This document shows, in pieces, positions 1 to 12,271 of a DNA stretch of 64,000 nucleotides. Position numbers and translations under genes: made by a program. This DNA is from Bisporella sp. PMI_857. Taxonomy: Eukaryota > Ascomycota > Leotiomycetes > Helotiales > Helotiaceae. The stretch is from contig JAJSPD010000050.1 of NCBI GenBank assembly GCA_021307315.1, positions 248,001-312,000 on the forward strand, given 5' to 3'. Position 1 is the first letter of the stretch, and the number at the start of each line of letters is the position of its first letter. The notes below the pieces were generated by a model, which had not been told where the DNA came from, made no database searches, and saw only the letters and a list, made by a program, of their open reading frames with translations.

Positions 1-919
1 GTCGAAAGCTAAGATTATAAAAATCGAAGCCTAAAAGGCGGGAATGATTAAAGAGTCTCCAGGCTCAGGTGGTGAGCAGAAAGACTGCGACAAAATGCCA
101 ATCCCAGCCTTGTTACTATCCTGGCTCTTCAAGCTTCTCAATGCATAATTTCTTTCAACCCATTATACCCTATTCAGGTCTCTTCTTAGCAGCCATACCC
201 TTGTTAAAGGCATCTATGCAAAGATGCCAGAACCTTAAGTCTACCCTTCGGGCAGTAGCACTGACTCACGGCAATAGAGATCATCCCACCTCCAAACCAT
301 AATACAAATCCCTTCTAGATACCTCTCTCTTGAATTTATCTCCTTCCCTTCTCAGTCTTCACCGTCCTCTGGGTATCAAGACCGTGGCCATCGCAGAACC
401 ATCGGTAACCACAAGCATCATCTTCGATCCTCAACAAGGCACATCGCTCCTCGCTTTGGAAGCATGCGAAATAACGTACATTCTCTTGGTCCCAGACCCG
501 CCTTGATGCGTAGTTCGTGCTTGAGGCATGATTACACCATGGACCGCCGCGTGAATGAAACGTGCATAATGCGCCATTATGCTTCAAAAGCATGGGGTTG
601 AGGGCCACGAGGCCTGATACAGAGAGTACATGCTCAGGATAGTCCACCTCAGCGTTTCCTAATCGGGTAATAGCCGTCCATGATGTGCCAACGTCTCAAC
701 CGTGGATGGAATTTAACAGCGCCTTTTGATTTCAGATGGTCCACTTTCTCTGCAATATCACTCTATTAGATTTTAAACCAAAGGCCAATTTAGGATCACT
801 GGTCTTTTGGGCAAGAGCGGCGGCCGATGTCTGATAATCATCATTCAATTCTATATCTTCATATCTACATCTAACCAGCCTTCGGCTCTTCCTTTTCCTT
901 CTTCAGCTCCTGGAAGCCT
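1..919. other. left-edge region without a supported gene
   Basis: No convincing gene is seen. A minus-strand open frame at 336-647 is unusually rich in Cys and Trp. It has no ATG in its first third (it opens with GTG) and no recognised domain, so it could be an exon of an unknown small protein or chance. The right end is probably the 3' UTR of the protease gene that ends at 920. Confidence 0.4.
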
Positions 920-2256
920 CTATACCAGCGGTGCAAATCCAAATCTTGGCACACTCGCGTCAAAGATGCCATAGTAAGCATTGAAGAACACATCTCCATA
1001 AATGTTCTGGCTTCCACCACCCACACTCTGCAAGCTGCCAAAGCAAGTGGTCGAATCTACAGCTGCGAAGTTTAACAAAGACCCTGGGATTGTGGCGTAA
1101 CTGCTTGTCCCGATTCTCACACTGAATGACGGCAATGTTGCACTGCATGGGAACACGTATCCACCTTGCGTGCTATCATACGTAGCACCTGAAACTTTGG
1201 CATAGTACGCGTCGACAGCAGCATCTCCGGTAAGAAGAAGGGTGGTTCCAGTATCGGCAATACCAGTGAATCCAGACATGCTGCCTACCGTGGAGCCAAC
1301 TTTGTAGGATGTGGATGGGAACTCCCAGAAACCATTACCAGAAGAGACAGTGGCGTATACAGGAGTTCCTGTATATTTCGTAGTGTCAAGGTAGCCGAAG
1401 TCGTAAGCTCCGTTAGCTTGGAATGGTAGGTAGGCGGCGAAGAGAGCGGAGTTAAGGCTAGACTTTGCGTTATCGAAGAAAGTCTTTGCTTGTGTGGGTT
1501 GAACGGTATTGATACTGCTGAATGCCAGCCCAAGGAGACCATCAGATTGGTCACTCACAAAGGTGGTGGACACTTTTTTGGCCAGCTCCACAACTTGTTT
1601 GGTTACCTGTATACATTAGTTAGATAAATGTCTAAAACCAGAATTCCGGATGATTTAAGATAATTTAGACGTACAGTAGTTCCGCCGACCTTGACGACGT
1701 CGGTTCCACAAACCCCACTAGCTCCAGATCCATCGGCATACGATATATCCCAGGTACATCCTGATATAGACTTGTAGGTCGTGCTCTTGGAGGAGGTGAA
1801 ATAATCGTGTCCGGAGCGCGAAGATGATGCCAGGAGAGAGGAGAAGACCCAGAGATCAGCACTTCCCGTATCAAAATCCAGGTTTAACGTTTGTCCGGTA
1901 GTCCCAACAGAGACTGGCACAAGGTACTCAACGCCATCAGCTGGTGTTGCCTATACAGTTGGGATTAGTTAACTTTTTCTTTAACGGTCTGGCATTCGAG
2001 ATGGAAACCGTGGGGAACTTACTACTGCTGAGCTGTCCTGGCGCTTCTCAAGAGCAGCCTTGAACGCATGAGGCAGTTCTTTGGTGGGCGTCAAGTTCCA
2101 TTTCTTGTACGCCTTTAACAGTGCTGCTGTGCCGTTGCGCTTGTAATGAGGATTGTGGACTGCAGGGACACTGTAATGTGAATCTCCGAAGACAGTCGCA
2201 GCTGGCGCAGCTTGAGCAGCAATAGCCAAGGCGAGAATGATGGTTGCAGAAAGCAT
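920..2256 (-). CDS. secreted pepsin-like aspartic protease (endothiapepsin type, family A1)
   Basis: An extracellular acid endopeptidase. Three exons (2256-2023, 1950-1675, 1606-920) give 398 aa; the introns of 72 and 68 bp have GTAAGT/ATAG and GTACGT/ACAG borders. Residues 1-16 or so form a signal peptide. A propeptide follows and ends at a Kex2-type Lys71-Arg72, leaving a mature enzyme of about 326 aa, the usual length for fungal pepsins. The catalytic aspartates are Asp105 in [10 protein letters not shown] and Asp288 in DTGTTLLL. The flap segment ISYADGSG and the late Cys pair ([10 protein letters not shown] and TTCFGSLQ) are present. The similarity to Cryphonectria endothiapepsin is from memory. 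Nothing nearby suggests a cluster role, so nutrition or host-tissue degradation is an inference. Confidence 0.95.
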
Positions 2257-4893
2257 GTTGGCAGGAATGCAAGTCGAGGATCAAGACCAGAGCGTACTAC
2301 CTAGAAGATAGGGAACAGAAGGGCTGGATGTTCCTTTCACAACGGGACATGTTGACTGTTTTTATATGATTTCTGAGAATGCATACTCTAGATCATAGAA
2401 GGTATGTTCACCAATTGTGTGGTCGTCGACTGGCATCATGATGTGATCGCCCAGACGGAAATGAATCGCAGGCGCCATGAAGAGAGCCCTAGAGCTATCC
2501 GAGAAGGAGCAAATAGGTTTATTTATTCGCCTTCCTCCTGCGAATTAAACGCAGGCCAATGGCGCGAAAGATTGAGCAATCGATGGTTAGCTAGGGTATC
2601 AGGTCGAGATGAGCTCCGGGTGTTGGGCTGACCCTGCAAATCATTGATTGTGAAGGAAGCAGGACAACCCCCTGGGTGATGAGTACCGGGGATTCATTGC
2701 GACAAGAGTCAAGCTCTGGTGGTGGAGTCGAGAGGAAGCTGTTGTGGTGGTGGAAAACGAGCAGATTTAACTGCAATAGGAAGGTAAGGTGATAGATATA
2801 GGTACTACTATTATATTATATGAAATCGAAGGTAGCGCGGGGCTGACAACCCGTTTGAAGGGAGTTGAAGGGGGAAGAGGGGGAGAGAGGAGAGGGAAGA
2901 GAGTTGTCGTTGGCTGCCCAGTGTCGGGAGCTGCCAAGATGAGAAAGGCTGGACAGGGATCATATGATCTACGCGTGATACAGGGCACTCAGACCAATAA
3001 ACCTGTCCATGACCAACTGCGCCGAGGTGGGTGGTGACGATAAGCATTTTCCAAGCACTGCATCTTCACCTTGGCCATAATCAAGCTTTGCTTGTCCCCT
3101 GATGCCACGATCCAAGAAGGTGGATGATGGTCATCACGCATCTGTCGCCAAGAACAGCAGGTTGCTTCCCTTTTATGGCGTGCATGCTGGCGTCAGAGAA
3201 GGGACATGAACAGGTGCTGATGATGCAGCTTAACCAGAGAAGAAGCTCCTTGCGCCAGGCGAGGGACTGGCGGTTCTAGCTCTTGATCGTGGTCATATTG
3301 GCCGTCTACTTACGTATGGTGCGATGCAATTCTGCCAGAACTTCACCCCTCCTCATCACAACGGAAAATAGAAGGTGGTTTTGAAGGCTGGTCACTTCGG
3401 CCTATACATCTCCGAGCTAACAGAGTTACTCAGGATTGCTGAGCTAGCTCAGACCTCTTCTCAAGTTCTAACTACCACAACTCTGGCTCTCAGCAAAATT
3501 ACGTTGGGTTGCGCCAGAGCGATTCCATAGCTCCCAGCTCAATGCCACCAATCATTAGTTACCATTCTCGCATCCATCAAGTCAAAGTCCTGGGCTTCGT
3601 ATTACTCTCTATCCGAGGTGGAAACGGCATGAACCCTGAGTCAAGTTATCACAGTCACAACTTATTCGCAGTTCTGACATGAGAATAAGGAGCTTTATTG
3701 CGCTGGAGTGCGATTCGGTGTATCTATCACCAAGCTGGGGTATTGTGCGTTCTTGTCATAGCCTTTGATATATTCTACACGCTAATCGAGAGGCGTGTGT
3801 GGATCTTATGGAAACCTGAGGTGAAGTTGCCCCTATAACTCTGTTGCCATGCTGGACTGCACCTGTTGAAATGTCAGATGTAGTTCAGTGATACTCCAAT
3901 CGGGTGAGGAGTGGTTCGAACTTTCAAAAGGACTCCAAATCATGAACAGAGACCTCAATATTCGCCTCTTGGATCTAACAAAAATACATCATATAGCGTA
4001 GCCGTAGGCCTATTGGATGTGAATACATTTGCGAGTTCCGGTACGATCGCCGTCAACAGCCGTTAATCTTCTGTTATGGGAAGATTTGTGAGCTACAAGC
4101 AAGATGTCTTTGTTCCTAAGATTGAGAGTACGATTACCAACCTAGTGCTTCTATAATTCATCAGAGGAAAGGAAATTTTATTAAATTGAAGCAGTCCTTC
4201 GTACCAAGAAAAGCTATCTAACAAGCATATTTGATGGAGGTTTGCTCATGGAGGCGCGTAGCAAGCTTCCGCTTTAGGGTAATTGAAGTCCGAGACAGAA
4301 GAGAGAAGAATGAGGCGGACTTTATTGTTTTCCCACTCGAATAGATATCGAAGAATGTATGGTTCCCCCAAAACACCGGAAGAGCAAGTTCCGCCAACAG
4401 TTCCATGATATATTTGTAGCATTCTCCAGCACAATAGCGGCATACAAAAAAAATTCATAGATAAATATATCTACAGCAAACGAACTCTCGTGCTCCAATA
4501 TCCGTGGTCTGCATTTGCACTTGCAAAAGAAAAGTATGGTACACTATATTATGATCACCAAAATACCTGCTTATTATGGAAGTTGTTAAGAATAGCCTGG
4601 CTAAAGCCTCACAAAAGCGCAATCTCTCAGGTTAGCTTAAAAAGCATAACCATGGCTTCCTGACATAATATAGGATCTGGAACCTGTATCTCCGGGCTTC
4701 CGAGAATGTGGGCGAGTTGGAGACCGCGACCATGCAAATTGTACATAATATTCGAATAACTGCGATGGATTCTCCTCGCATTATACACGCCCCAAAACTC
4801 CAAGCAATGCAATCCGGCCAACTATTCAAACAACGTTCCGTATAGTATTCTTTTATATTCGTGACAGCTTGGTATCAGTGTAGGAGTCATCAT
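2257..4893. other. intergenic region, no gene supported
   Basis: The left part is the protease promoter. Short open frames at 2591-3047 overlap each other on both strands and include a polypurine run, so they look like composition artefacts. From about 3.4 to 4.9 kb the DNA is AT-rich with only scattered short ORFs and no splice-linked coding sequence. The right end is the 3' UTR of the V-ATPase gene. Confidence 0.5.
2867..2903. repeat. 37-nt uninterrupted polypurine tract
   Basis: All bases on the + strand are A or G (GAAGGGGGAAGAGGGGGAGA at its start). It is a low-complexity tract upstream of the protease gene. Such tracts can adopt triplex structures or exclude nucleosomes, but no function is shown here. 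Confidence 0.8.
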
Positions 4894-5650
4894 CTAGCCT
4901 CTGGACTTGGTGTTGAGAATCAAAGCAACAATGAGACTAGAGAATATGTTAGCAGAGCCCAATCGTATAAAAACCAATTTCACTCACCCATAGAGACCCA
5001 GGACTTCTCCGAAAATCAAAATCAATACCATTCCGACGAATATTCTTGACTGCGACATGTATGATCGCACTCCCATGTCACCAACAATTCCGATTGCATA
5101 ACCTGCCGCCAAACCGGTCAAACCAACTGAAAGACCGCATGCAAGATGCATAAATCCGCTGCAATCATGTTAGCATAGGATCATGCATGTTCTCAGTGCT
5201 ATCGTACTTGAATAAGCTGTAGGTCGCTTCTGGAGGAGGAGCGATATCAGCGGCAATCAAAACTGCGATGACCAGCGAGTAGACCGCAATAATACCAGAC
5301 ATGACAACCGGAATGAGGGACTGTTCCGTGTTAGATGCGCAGCCTTCAGTGTCCAAGCTTAGATCTTTCTAGACATACCTTCATGATCAATTCTGGTCGA
5401 AATGTGCCAACGCCAGCGATACCAATACCCGACTTTGCTGTTCCGTACGCTGCACCAATGCCTAATAATGTCTATCAGCCTAATCATACGATTGAGTAAA
5501 TGGTGAGACCTTACATCCGAAGCTCATTGCGAAGAATATGCCGGCCTATATAGCTGTTAATGCTTCATCCTTCCTCTTTGCAACTAATTGACATACCATC
5601 CCGAAGAATGGCGCGAACTTCGGGGCATAATCATCTCCAAGATCCGCCAT
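4894..5650 (-). CDS. vma3: V-type proton ATPase proteolipid subunit c
   Basis: This is the 16-kDa proteolipid of the vacuolar H+-ATPase V0 rotor ring. Six exons (5650-5597, 5545-5515, 5461-5379, 5320-5208, 5158-4988, 4936-4894) give 164 aa, close to the 160-165 aa of the family. Four hydrophobic helices fill most of the protein. The proton-carrying Glu lies in helix 4 in [13 protein letters not shown], near residue 145. The N-terminus [17 protein letters not shown] matches fungal subunit c. Exon 2 is only 31 nt. The last intron has the branch sequence TGCTAACA. It is transcribed divergently from the Rho GEF gene. A CACGTG E-box lies at 5798-5803, about 150 bp upstream of the start. Confidence 0.96.
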
Positions 5651-6436
5651 TATAAATGGAGATTAAAGCACACTTAAGAGACAGAGAGATGATGTGGTGG
5701 GTGGTAGATGAGGTTGTTCCAGTGACGTTGAAGGTACGACGTCTTCAATTCTCCCCCAAGCTCAAGTTGGCTATGCTGACTAATCATAAACATTTATCAC
5801 GTGCTATAATCACTCAGCTACTTCCGAGTCGTCTTGGTATTCAATATGATTCACTCGACTGTGCTCATTGGTAGTATATCATTGTGTAGATAAATGCGAT
5901 CCTCAACATTGTTTCATCCCGTTTGAATTCTAAAGCATAAGTCTATCCACGTACCTTTCAGAAACCCAAAACAGGGATCTGGGCCATTCCGCTAGCCTAT
6001 CCTAGACACGGTAAACGATAGAAAGTCGCAACAATCCAAGATTGACGTCTCCCACTCACCAAGGTCTGAGGAGAGCAGCCAGCACTAAGCAGTCTTCTGC
6101 CTAGACATTCGATTGATATGTGTTGTGTTTGATCGCGCCGTCTGCGACAACTCAACGCCTCTGCAATCCCCCCTAGCCTGTGGGATTCTTGAACAAACGT
6201 TTTACTCCAAGGACAATCAACAAACGATCCTCTCGACTCTCCCAGATTCAATCGCACACACGTTGTCGACATACGGCGGGGCTCCGTCGGCGTCGACGCA
6301 CATACAAAGGGGTTGTCATACTTTTAGGACGTGAAGCCGGGGTGGTCGCCCTCGGCTTCGAGGTGTGTAGGTGTTATCTGACAGCATATTTCGGAGATCA
6401 GGATAGGAGCTGACCATATCATAGTTAGCGGATGCT
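5651..6436. promoter_or_regulatory. divergent intergenic promoter between vma3 and the Rho GEF gene
   Basis: This 786 bp separates two divergent start codons and should hold both promoters. A palindromic CACGTG at 5798-5803 is the only motif I would single out; bHLH factors bind such sites. The open frames at 5997-6413 lack support and probably lie in the 5' UTR of the GEF gene. Confidence 0.6.
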
Positions 6437-9400
6437 ATGGCGGACTACTCACATAGCGGCTCAAATGGTCACCGACCTAATGAATATGGACATTCTCCTC
6501 CAACCAACCAGAGGGAAGCTGCCTTCTCGAACATATTCGGCTCTGCACCTCCACCCGGACGATCCCAGACAATGAACTCCTCTATACAGCATCCCGGCAA
6601 TCTAAACCAAGGTCGAACACAGACAATGTCTTCGGGGATGTCTGGTAGTATGCAACGGGTACCCCCGCCACGACCACAGGGCAATCTCTATTCGTCCGCT
6701 CCGGGATATGGGCAAAATGGAGGCACAATATCAAATGGATACCCTCAAAGTTCAAGACAATCGCCTCGTGTCCAGCCTTCCCCTCAACCTCAATCTCAGT
6801 ATATGCCTAGGATAGACTCTCGAGCACGTCCTGTACAAGGCAGAGTTGATCCCCGGGCTCCACCTCCCCAACAGTATGCACAAAGAGCGCCGCCGGGGCC
6901 AGGCACACGCTATTATGGAGGAGCAGGAGGTGCGCAACAAGGCCATGGCCCAATGCCAAGTGTTGACCCTTATGCCCGCTCACAGTCAATGGCGAGCATA
7001 CAACGGCCGCAGATATACTCTCCGCCATTAAACAATTACTCTCAAGCACCAGCAAATGCATTTCGACAGGCTCCTTATCAAGGACACTCTTCCCGAACCA
7101 CGGCGCAAGGGCGTATAGTACCGGAGAGAGGAGATGAACGGGCAATGTCCATGACCACTTACACGCATGATCGTGAGCACCAGACAATGAGTGGACGAGT
7201 TATACCTAGTAGAAGACCTTCGAATTCCGGGCCACATGAGCTCGGAAATGGATATTCAACACCAAGTCCAAAAAGCCCTGCGGTACAGACTCGTGCGGCG
7301 AGTATGACTTCTTCTACAGTGGTTGGAGATATGAGCAGAACGATGTCGATGGCGTCTACAGTATCTACCATTGCACCAACTGATCGAACGGAGAGTTTGG
7401 AATATCGACCTTCCGTCGCGAAGTCTGTCAGCAGCGCTACTGAGAGAAGAAGAAAAGTGCCGTTGGTGTATCCTGCACTGCTGTCTCGTGTGGCAGAATG
7501 TCTCAAGGATAATATACAGGTTGGAGATCGTGTCAAGAACGGACTGCAGTACAAGAATGCGTTCAGTGGAGCCGAAGCTGTTCAAATGATTGCCTATATC
7601 ATCAAAACCACAGATGCCAATCTTGCACTACTTCTGGGTCGAGCACTAGATGCGCAGAAATTTTTCCACGATGTTACGTACGATCACAGATTACGTGATT
7701 CCCATGTTGAGATGTATCAATTTCGGGAGACTATGGTGGATGATCCACACGAAGCACCAGAAGTTAATGGTGTGTTCGTTTTGCTTTCCGAATGCTATTC
7801 TCCAACTTGTACTCGAGATCAGTTATGCTATTCAATAGCATGTCCACGAAGACTTGAACAGCAGTCGAGACTGAACATGAAGCCACAGCCTGGTCTCCGT
7901 AAGGAGGAGGAGCAACTTGGCCAGAGCTTGAAGGAGACAGAAGATGCTCCCGATGAGCAGAAGCTTTGGATTAATACAGTGTCTCAGGAAGTTGCTGATA
8001 GTGTTGGAGACCGAGAGAAGAAACGTCAAGAAGTGATTTCCGAGATCATGTACACGGAACGAGATTTTGTGAAAGATCTCGAATATTTGCGCGATTTTTG
8101 GATTCTTCCATTACGCTCATCGAACCCAGCAGCTCCTTCACCCATACCTGAAGGGAGGAAAGACCGAACTATTAAGACAATTTTTGCCAACATTATCGAG
8201 CCGCCTAGTGTTCATGCTGTTAGTTCTCGCTTTGCGGATGCACTTACAGAACGGCAAAAGAAGAACCCGATTGTGAGGAATATTGGGGATATATTTTTGC
8301 AATATGTTCCTCAGTTCGAACCATTCGTTGCATATGGTGCCAATCAGTTGTTCGCCAAACATGAATTCGAGAGGGAGCGGTCAATCAACCCTCAATTTGC
8401 AAAATTCGTGGATGAGACGGAAAGACGCAAAGAGTCCAGAAAACTTGAGTTGAACGGATATCTCACGAAACCGACCACTCGATTGGCGCGATATCCCTTG
8501 TTACTAGACAACGTTTACAAGTATACCGAGCAAGGCGTTGGCAATCCGGATTTGGAAGACGTTCCAAAAGCGATAAAAATGATTCGGGATATTTTGGAGC
8601 GAGTGAATGCTGAATCTGGAAAAGCAGAGAATCGTTTTAATATGAAGCAATTACAGGAGCAGCTTAAATTCCGACCTAATGAAAGAATTGATCTAAAGCT
8701 TACGGAAGAAGGGCGAGAGCTGATCTATAAGGCGCCACTTAAGAAGACAGCAGCAGAGAGCTCTGCGCCAGATATACAGGGATATTTATTTGATCATGCC
8801 ATGCTTTTCATTCGTACAAAGATGGTAGGCAAGCGGGAGGAGTCCAAGATCTACCGGAAGCCTATACCTTTGGAGCTGCTTTCTATTCCTGAAATGGAAG
8901 GAATTCTTCCCAGGCAGGGCTTGAGACGGCCAACCTCCAATTTGATCCCTGGCGCCAAGAGCACAACTGATTCAACAAAGAAGGAAGAATACCCCATAAC
9001 GTTCAGGCATATTGGCAAAGGTGGCTTTACCCAACTTCTCTATGCGAACACTGCGTCAGCACGTAAGAAGTGGATGGATCATATCGAAGAACAACAAGCG
9101 CGGCTTCGAAAACGTGGAGATTTCTACAATCGTACCATCATCTCTGACAATTTCTTCTCTGCTGCAAACAAAGTCAATTGCGTTGCTCCGATTGGTACTT
9201 TTTCCCCTTCCGTCATAGGAACATTGCTAACAGGTGATAGATGGTGGTCGAAAACTGATCTATGGCACAGATATGGGTATCTATGTCTCAGATCGTAGAT
9301 CAAAAGATGCCGCAGCGAAGCCAATCCCGGTCATTGACGTCACAAATGTTATGCAGATCGATGTTCTTGAAGAATATCAATTGTTGCTTGTTTTGTCACA

Positions 9401-10285
9401 AAAATCGCTGCTATCTTATCCGCTATCCGTTCTTGATCCAAAGGACCCCCCGGCAAACAAGAAGCCGAAGACCATACAGAAGCATTGCAATTTTTTCAAA
9501 ACTGGCGTATGTTTGGGACGACATCTAGTGTGTTGCGTCAAATCCTCTGCACTATCTACTACCATCAAGGTCTTCGAACCAAATGATGCCATGTCAAAAG
9601 GAAAGAAGCAGAAAGGTTTCAGTAAGCTATTCAAAGACTCTGATCAGGATGAGTTGAAGCCTTACAAGGAGTTTTACATTCCTACGGAGTCCTATTCGCT
9701 GCACTTCTTAAGAGCGAAACTCTGTGTCGCTTCTGCCAAAGGATTTGAAGTTGTATCTCTGGAAACTCTGGAGACACAATCGTTGCTAGACCAAGCAGAT
9801 ACTTCCTTAGACTTTGTAGCAAGGAAAGAAGGCGCTAAACCTATTCACATTGAACGACTCAATGGCGAGTTCCTTCTCAATTATACAGATTTCTCATTCT
9901 TTGTCAACCGTAATGGGTGGCGAGCAAGACCTGATTGGAGACTCGACTGGGAAGGTACACCACAGAATTTCTCAATTTCTTACCCCTGGATACTGGCATT
10001 CGAGCCGAACTTCATTGAGATTAGGAATATCGAAAATCATGCGATTCACATTGTACCGCATAGAAATATTCGAATGCTACATACCAGCACTCGAGAGGTG
10101 AGTTCATAAATAGAATGAGTCTTCTTCATGCTAATATCTTGCAGATTTTGTATGCGTATGAGGATGAAAACGGGCAGGATGTTGTGATAGCCATTGATTT
10201 CTGGCCCGCTGATGCCCGAAATTCTGTGATGCCGAAAACTGCACCAGCAAATGCAACGATTCCTAGCACATCATCACGGCGATAA
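6437..10285 (+). CDS. rom2: Rho1 guanine nucleotide exchange factor, Rom2-like (DEP-DH-PH-CNH)
   Basis: Activates the Rho1 GTPase in the cell-wall integrity pathway at the plasma membrane. Three exons (6437-9194, 9241-10097, 10145-10285) give 1251 aa. Residues 1-335 are a disordered Pro/Gln/Ser-rich leader. A DEP domain spans about 345-430, DH about 530-735 (RQEVISEIMYTERDFVKDLE), PH about 755-885, and a citron-homology (CNH) domain about 905-1235, starting near GGRKLIYGTDMGIYVSD. The first intron is 46 bp and is read as G|GTACTT to GATAG|AT, which joins API to DGGRK and restores the conserved start of CNH. Reading through without splicing would stop at 9298. The second intron is GTGAGT to TTGCAG. 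Domain order and length match Rom1/Rom2 proteins. Confidence 0.94.
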
Positions 10286-11746
10286 AGATGACATCTTTCG
10301 AGTCTAATTTGCATGATATCAGGAGTGTTTTGAAGACATGAGCCAGGTGTACTATGTGTATGAGACTTTATGGTACATCAGCCAGCTTGTCTTCGCGACG
10401 ACTCTGGGGCCCCAGCTCGTTCCGGTCTCGGGGCGGTGGACAAACACATTTTGAAGGGACGAAGGAATGGAAGAGCATGGTTGATGAGCACGATATGAAT
10501 TCAGAATTGAGAGGTCACATTTCACGCATTTTGCGTGCTGGGTAGGGATACTAGTGATGGACGCCAGCGAAACATTTGGCGTAATAAGGGCAACCATTTT
10601 TTTCGAGGGTTTGTTTGGCATACTGTTTTACTTTCTGTACATTGCCCTTGTAGTTTTACGAATAGATCGTACACCAAGTAATATTTTTGTTGTGTAGCTG
10701 TGTAGTTGTGTCAAATGGGACTCAACTAGTTTTTCTTGGCAAGCCGCCCCTTTGTTTAGCGAGTGCTGTGAAGACATTTACAGTATTTGAGTGCAAAGCA
10801 TGGCAACCACATGAGTGCTTTGAAAGACATCGTATAACCCCAGTTTCCCTTAATGCGTGTGGCGTCATTAAGCATTGCGCCGTTTGGCCCCCATAGTTTG
10901 GTTATTGCTTGTGCCGCGTTTGCCAGATAGCTCACGAAGCGGATAGTCAGATTTAGCGTGGCCCTCCCTAATGAATATCGTTTGATGCTTTGGTCACAAC
11001 CATGCATCCCATTAGCTTCTTATCATCGCTGAAGGTTTGAGCAATCTAATCGCTTCGGCCCACTGAAATAAGCTTCTTTTGAGCGCTCAAGAGATCCCGG
11101 TAGGGATGTTTGGAAGTAGGTGCGGATATGGGGCTTATATTAGTACTACCATACTTTTACCCACGTTTTGAATCATAAATCATTCTTATCGCTAGCAGAA
11201 CATCGTGGCTAATGGCAGCCACTTCCTTGTTGAATTTAGGTTGAATCAGAGCGTAAGCAGAACCTCTTTGCCGCCAAAGGTTGACGGCTAGTTAGTACGA
11301 AAGAATGAGTCGGGTTGGACAGATGGCCTTACGCGCCATAGATTTTCATGCAGTGTCTGCGCGCCGATACAAAATTCCCTTCCGTTCGTATTGTCCAGAA
11401 TCTTTCTCATAACCAAAACCCGTCGTCCAGTATCTTGATGTAGTTTATTCAATATGGTGAATGACTTCCTTAGGTACAGAATTTGAATTTTCTAACAATA
11501 TCTTAGCCCGTAAGGCTTATTGTAGGACGCCAGACCGAACAGGGTAACCGCCATCCTGCCTAGGGGTGTTCTTACTCAGCAACCATCTGTGATAAGGGCG
11601 GCTCTGAAGAATGCTACTTCCCGTTTGTCGCTCCGTCCCATAATTATGAAGGGATTCAGCTGATTTTACCTTAGAACATTGTATGCAGGTTCTCAGGTTA
11701 GAGACACACGATGCGACTGCAGCCATCTTTTGCTTGTTGGGTCAAG

Positions 11747-11786
11747 GCACGGTACCTAGACCTAGGTGGTCTATTCAATACCGTGC
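11747..11786. repeat. inverted repeat with palindromic loop
   Basis: Arms GCACGGTA (11747-11754) and TACCGTGC (11779-11786) are exact reverse complements separated by 24 nt. The loop contains the palindrome-like CCTAGACCTAGG. It could form a hairpin or bind a dimeric factor, but no adjacent gene is supported, so the role is unknown. Confidence 0.55.
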
Positions 11787-12229
11787 TTGCAATCTTGGGC
11801 CCTCCGACGACTCCACCGTGAGGCGTATTACCGGTGTCTCCTCATTACCGTAGAGTCTACACTATACGTCTGGGACCTGCCTCCAAGCTTTTCCTTCTGT
11901 CAGCTTTTTCTTCGTATTCTTTTCCGCTATATCCCGACGACGTAGTGAGAGACAAACAGAGACAATATTCCTGATCAAGTGTAAATGATTTGGTGGAGAG
12001 ATATGGGAACGAGGTGGATCGCGTTCTAATTTCTGATCTGCCAGAACATCAACAATCTAGATGATTAGGATGACTACACAACGAGTCCATCCGACGACAT
12101 ATACTGTTCTAGCATTAACTATGTATTATTCTGTACGTAGTAAATAATTAAATATAGTTAGTGTATAAAGGTCAAGATTTACACTTTATGTGTTTTCAAT
12201 CACTTTCCCTACTGCGCTTTGGATATTGT

Positions 12230-12271
12230 ACGAAGGAATCCTTCGTTCCCACGTCACCTCCCACGTCACCT
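12230..12271. promoter_or_regulatory. orphan cluster: 17-bp palindrome plus two CACGTCAC motifs
   Basis: ACGAAGGAATCCTTCGT is a perfect 8-bp inverted repeat around one central base. It is followed at once by two head-to-tail copies of CCCACGTCACCT, each holding the TGACGT core (reverse strand) of CREB/ATF-type bZIP sites. The layout looks regulatory, yet no gene is supported within about 1.9 kb to the left or 4 kb to the right. Confidence 0.4.

Noticed and set aside
336..647. Cys-rich minus-strand ORF as a possible small secreted protein
   Set aside because: No ATG near its start, no signal peptide and no splice-linked upstream exon.
2591..3047. Overlapping ORFs on both strands
   Set aside because: They span a polypurine tract and show compositional bias rather than protein features.
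3905..3925. GGTTCGAAC as a tRNA B-box
   Set aside because: No T-stem, D-arm or terminator around it.
6807..7585. Minus-strand ORFs of 100-130 codons inside the Rho GEF gene
   Set aside because: They are antisense shadows of the disordered N-terminal coding region.
9124..9298. Rho GEF exon 1 continuing to the stop at 9298
   Set aside because: The last 35 codons break the conserved PH-CNH junction, whereas a 46-bp intron restores it.
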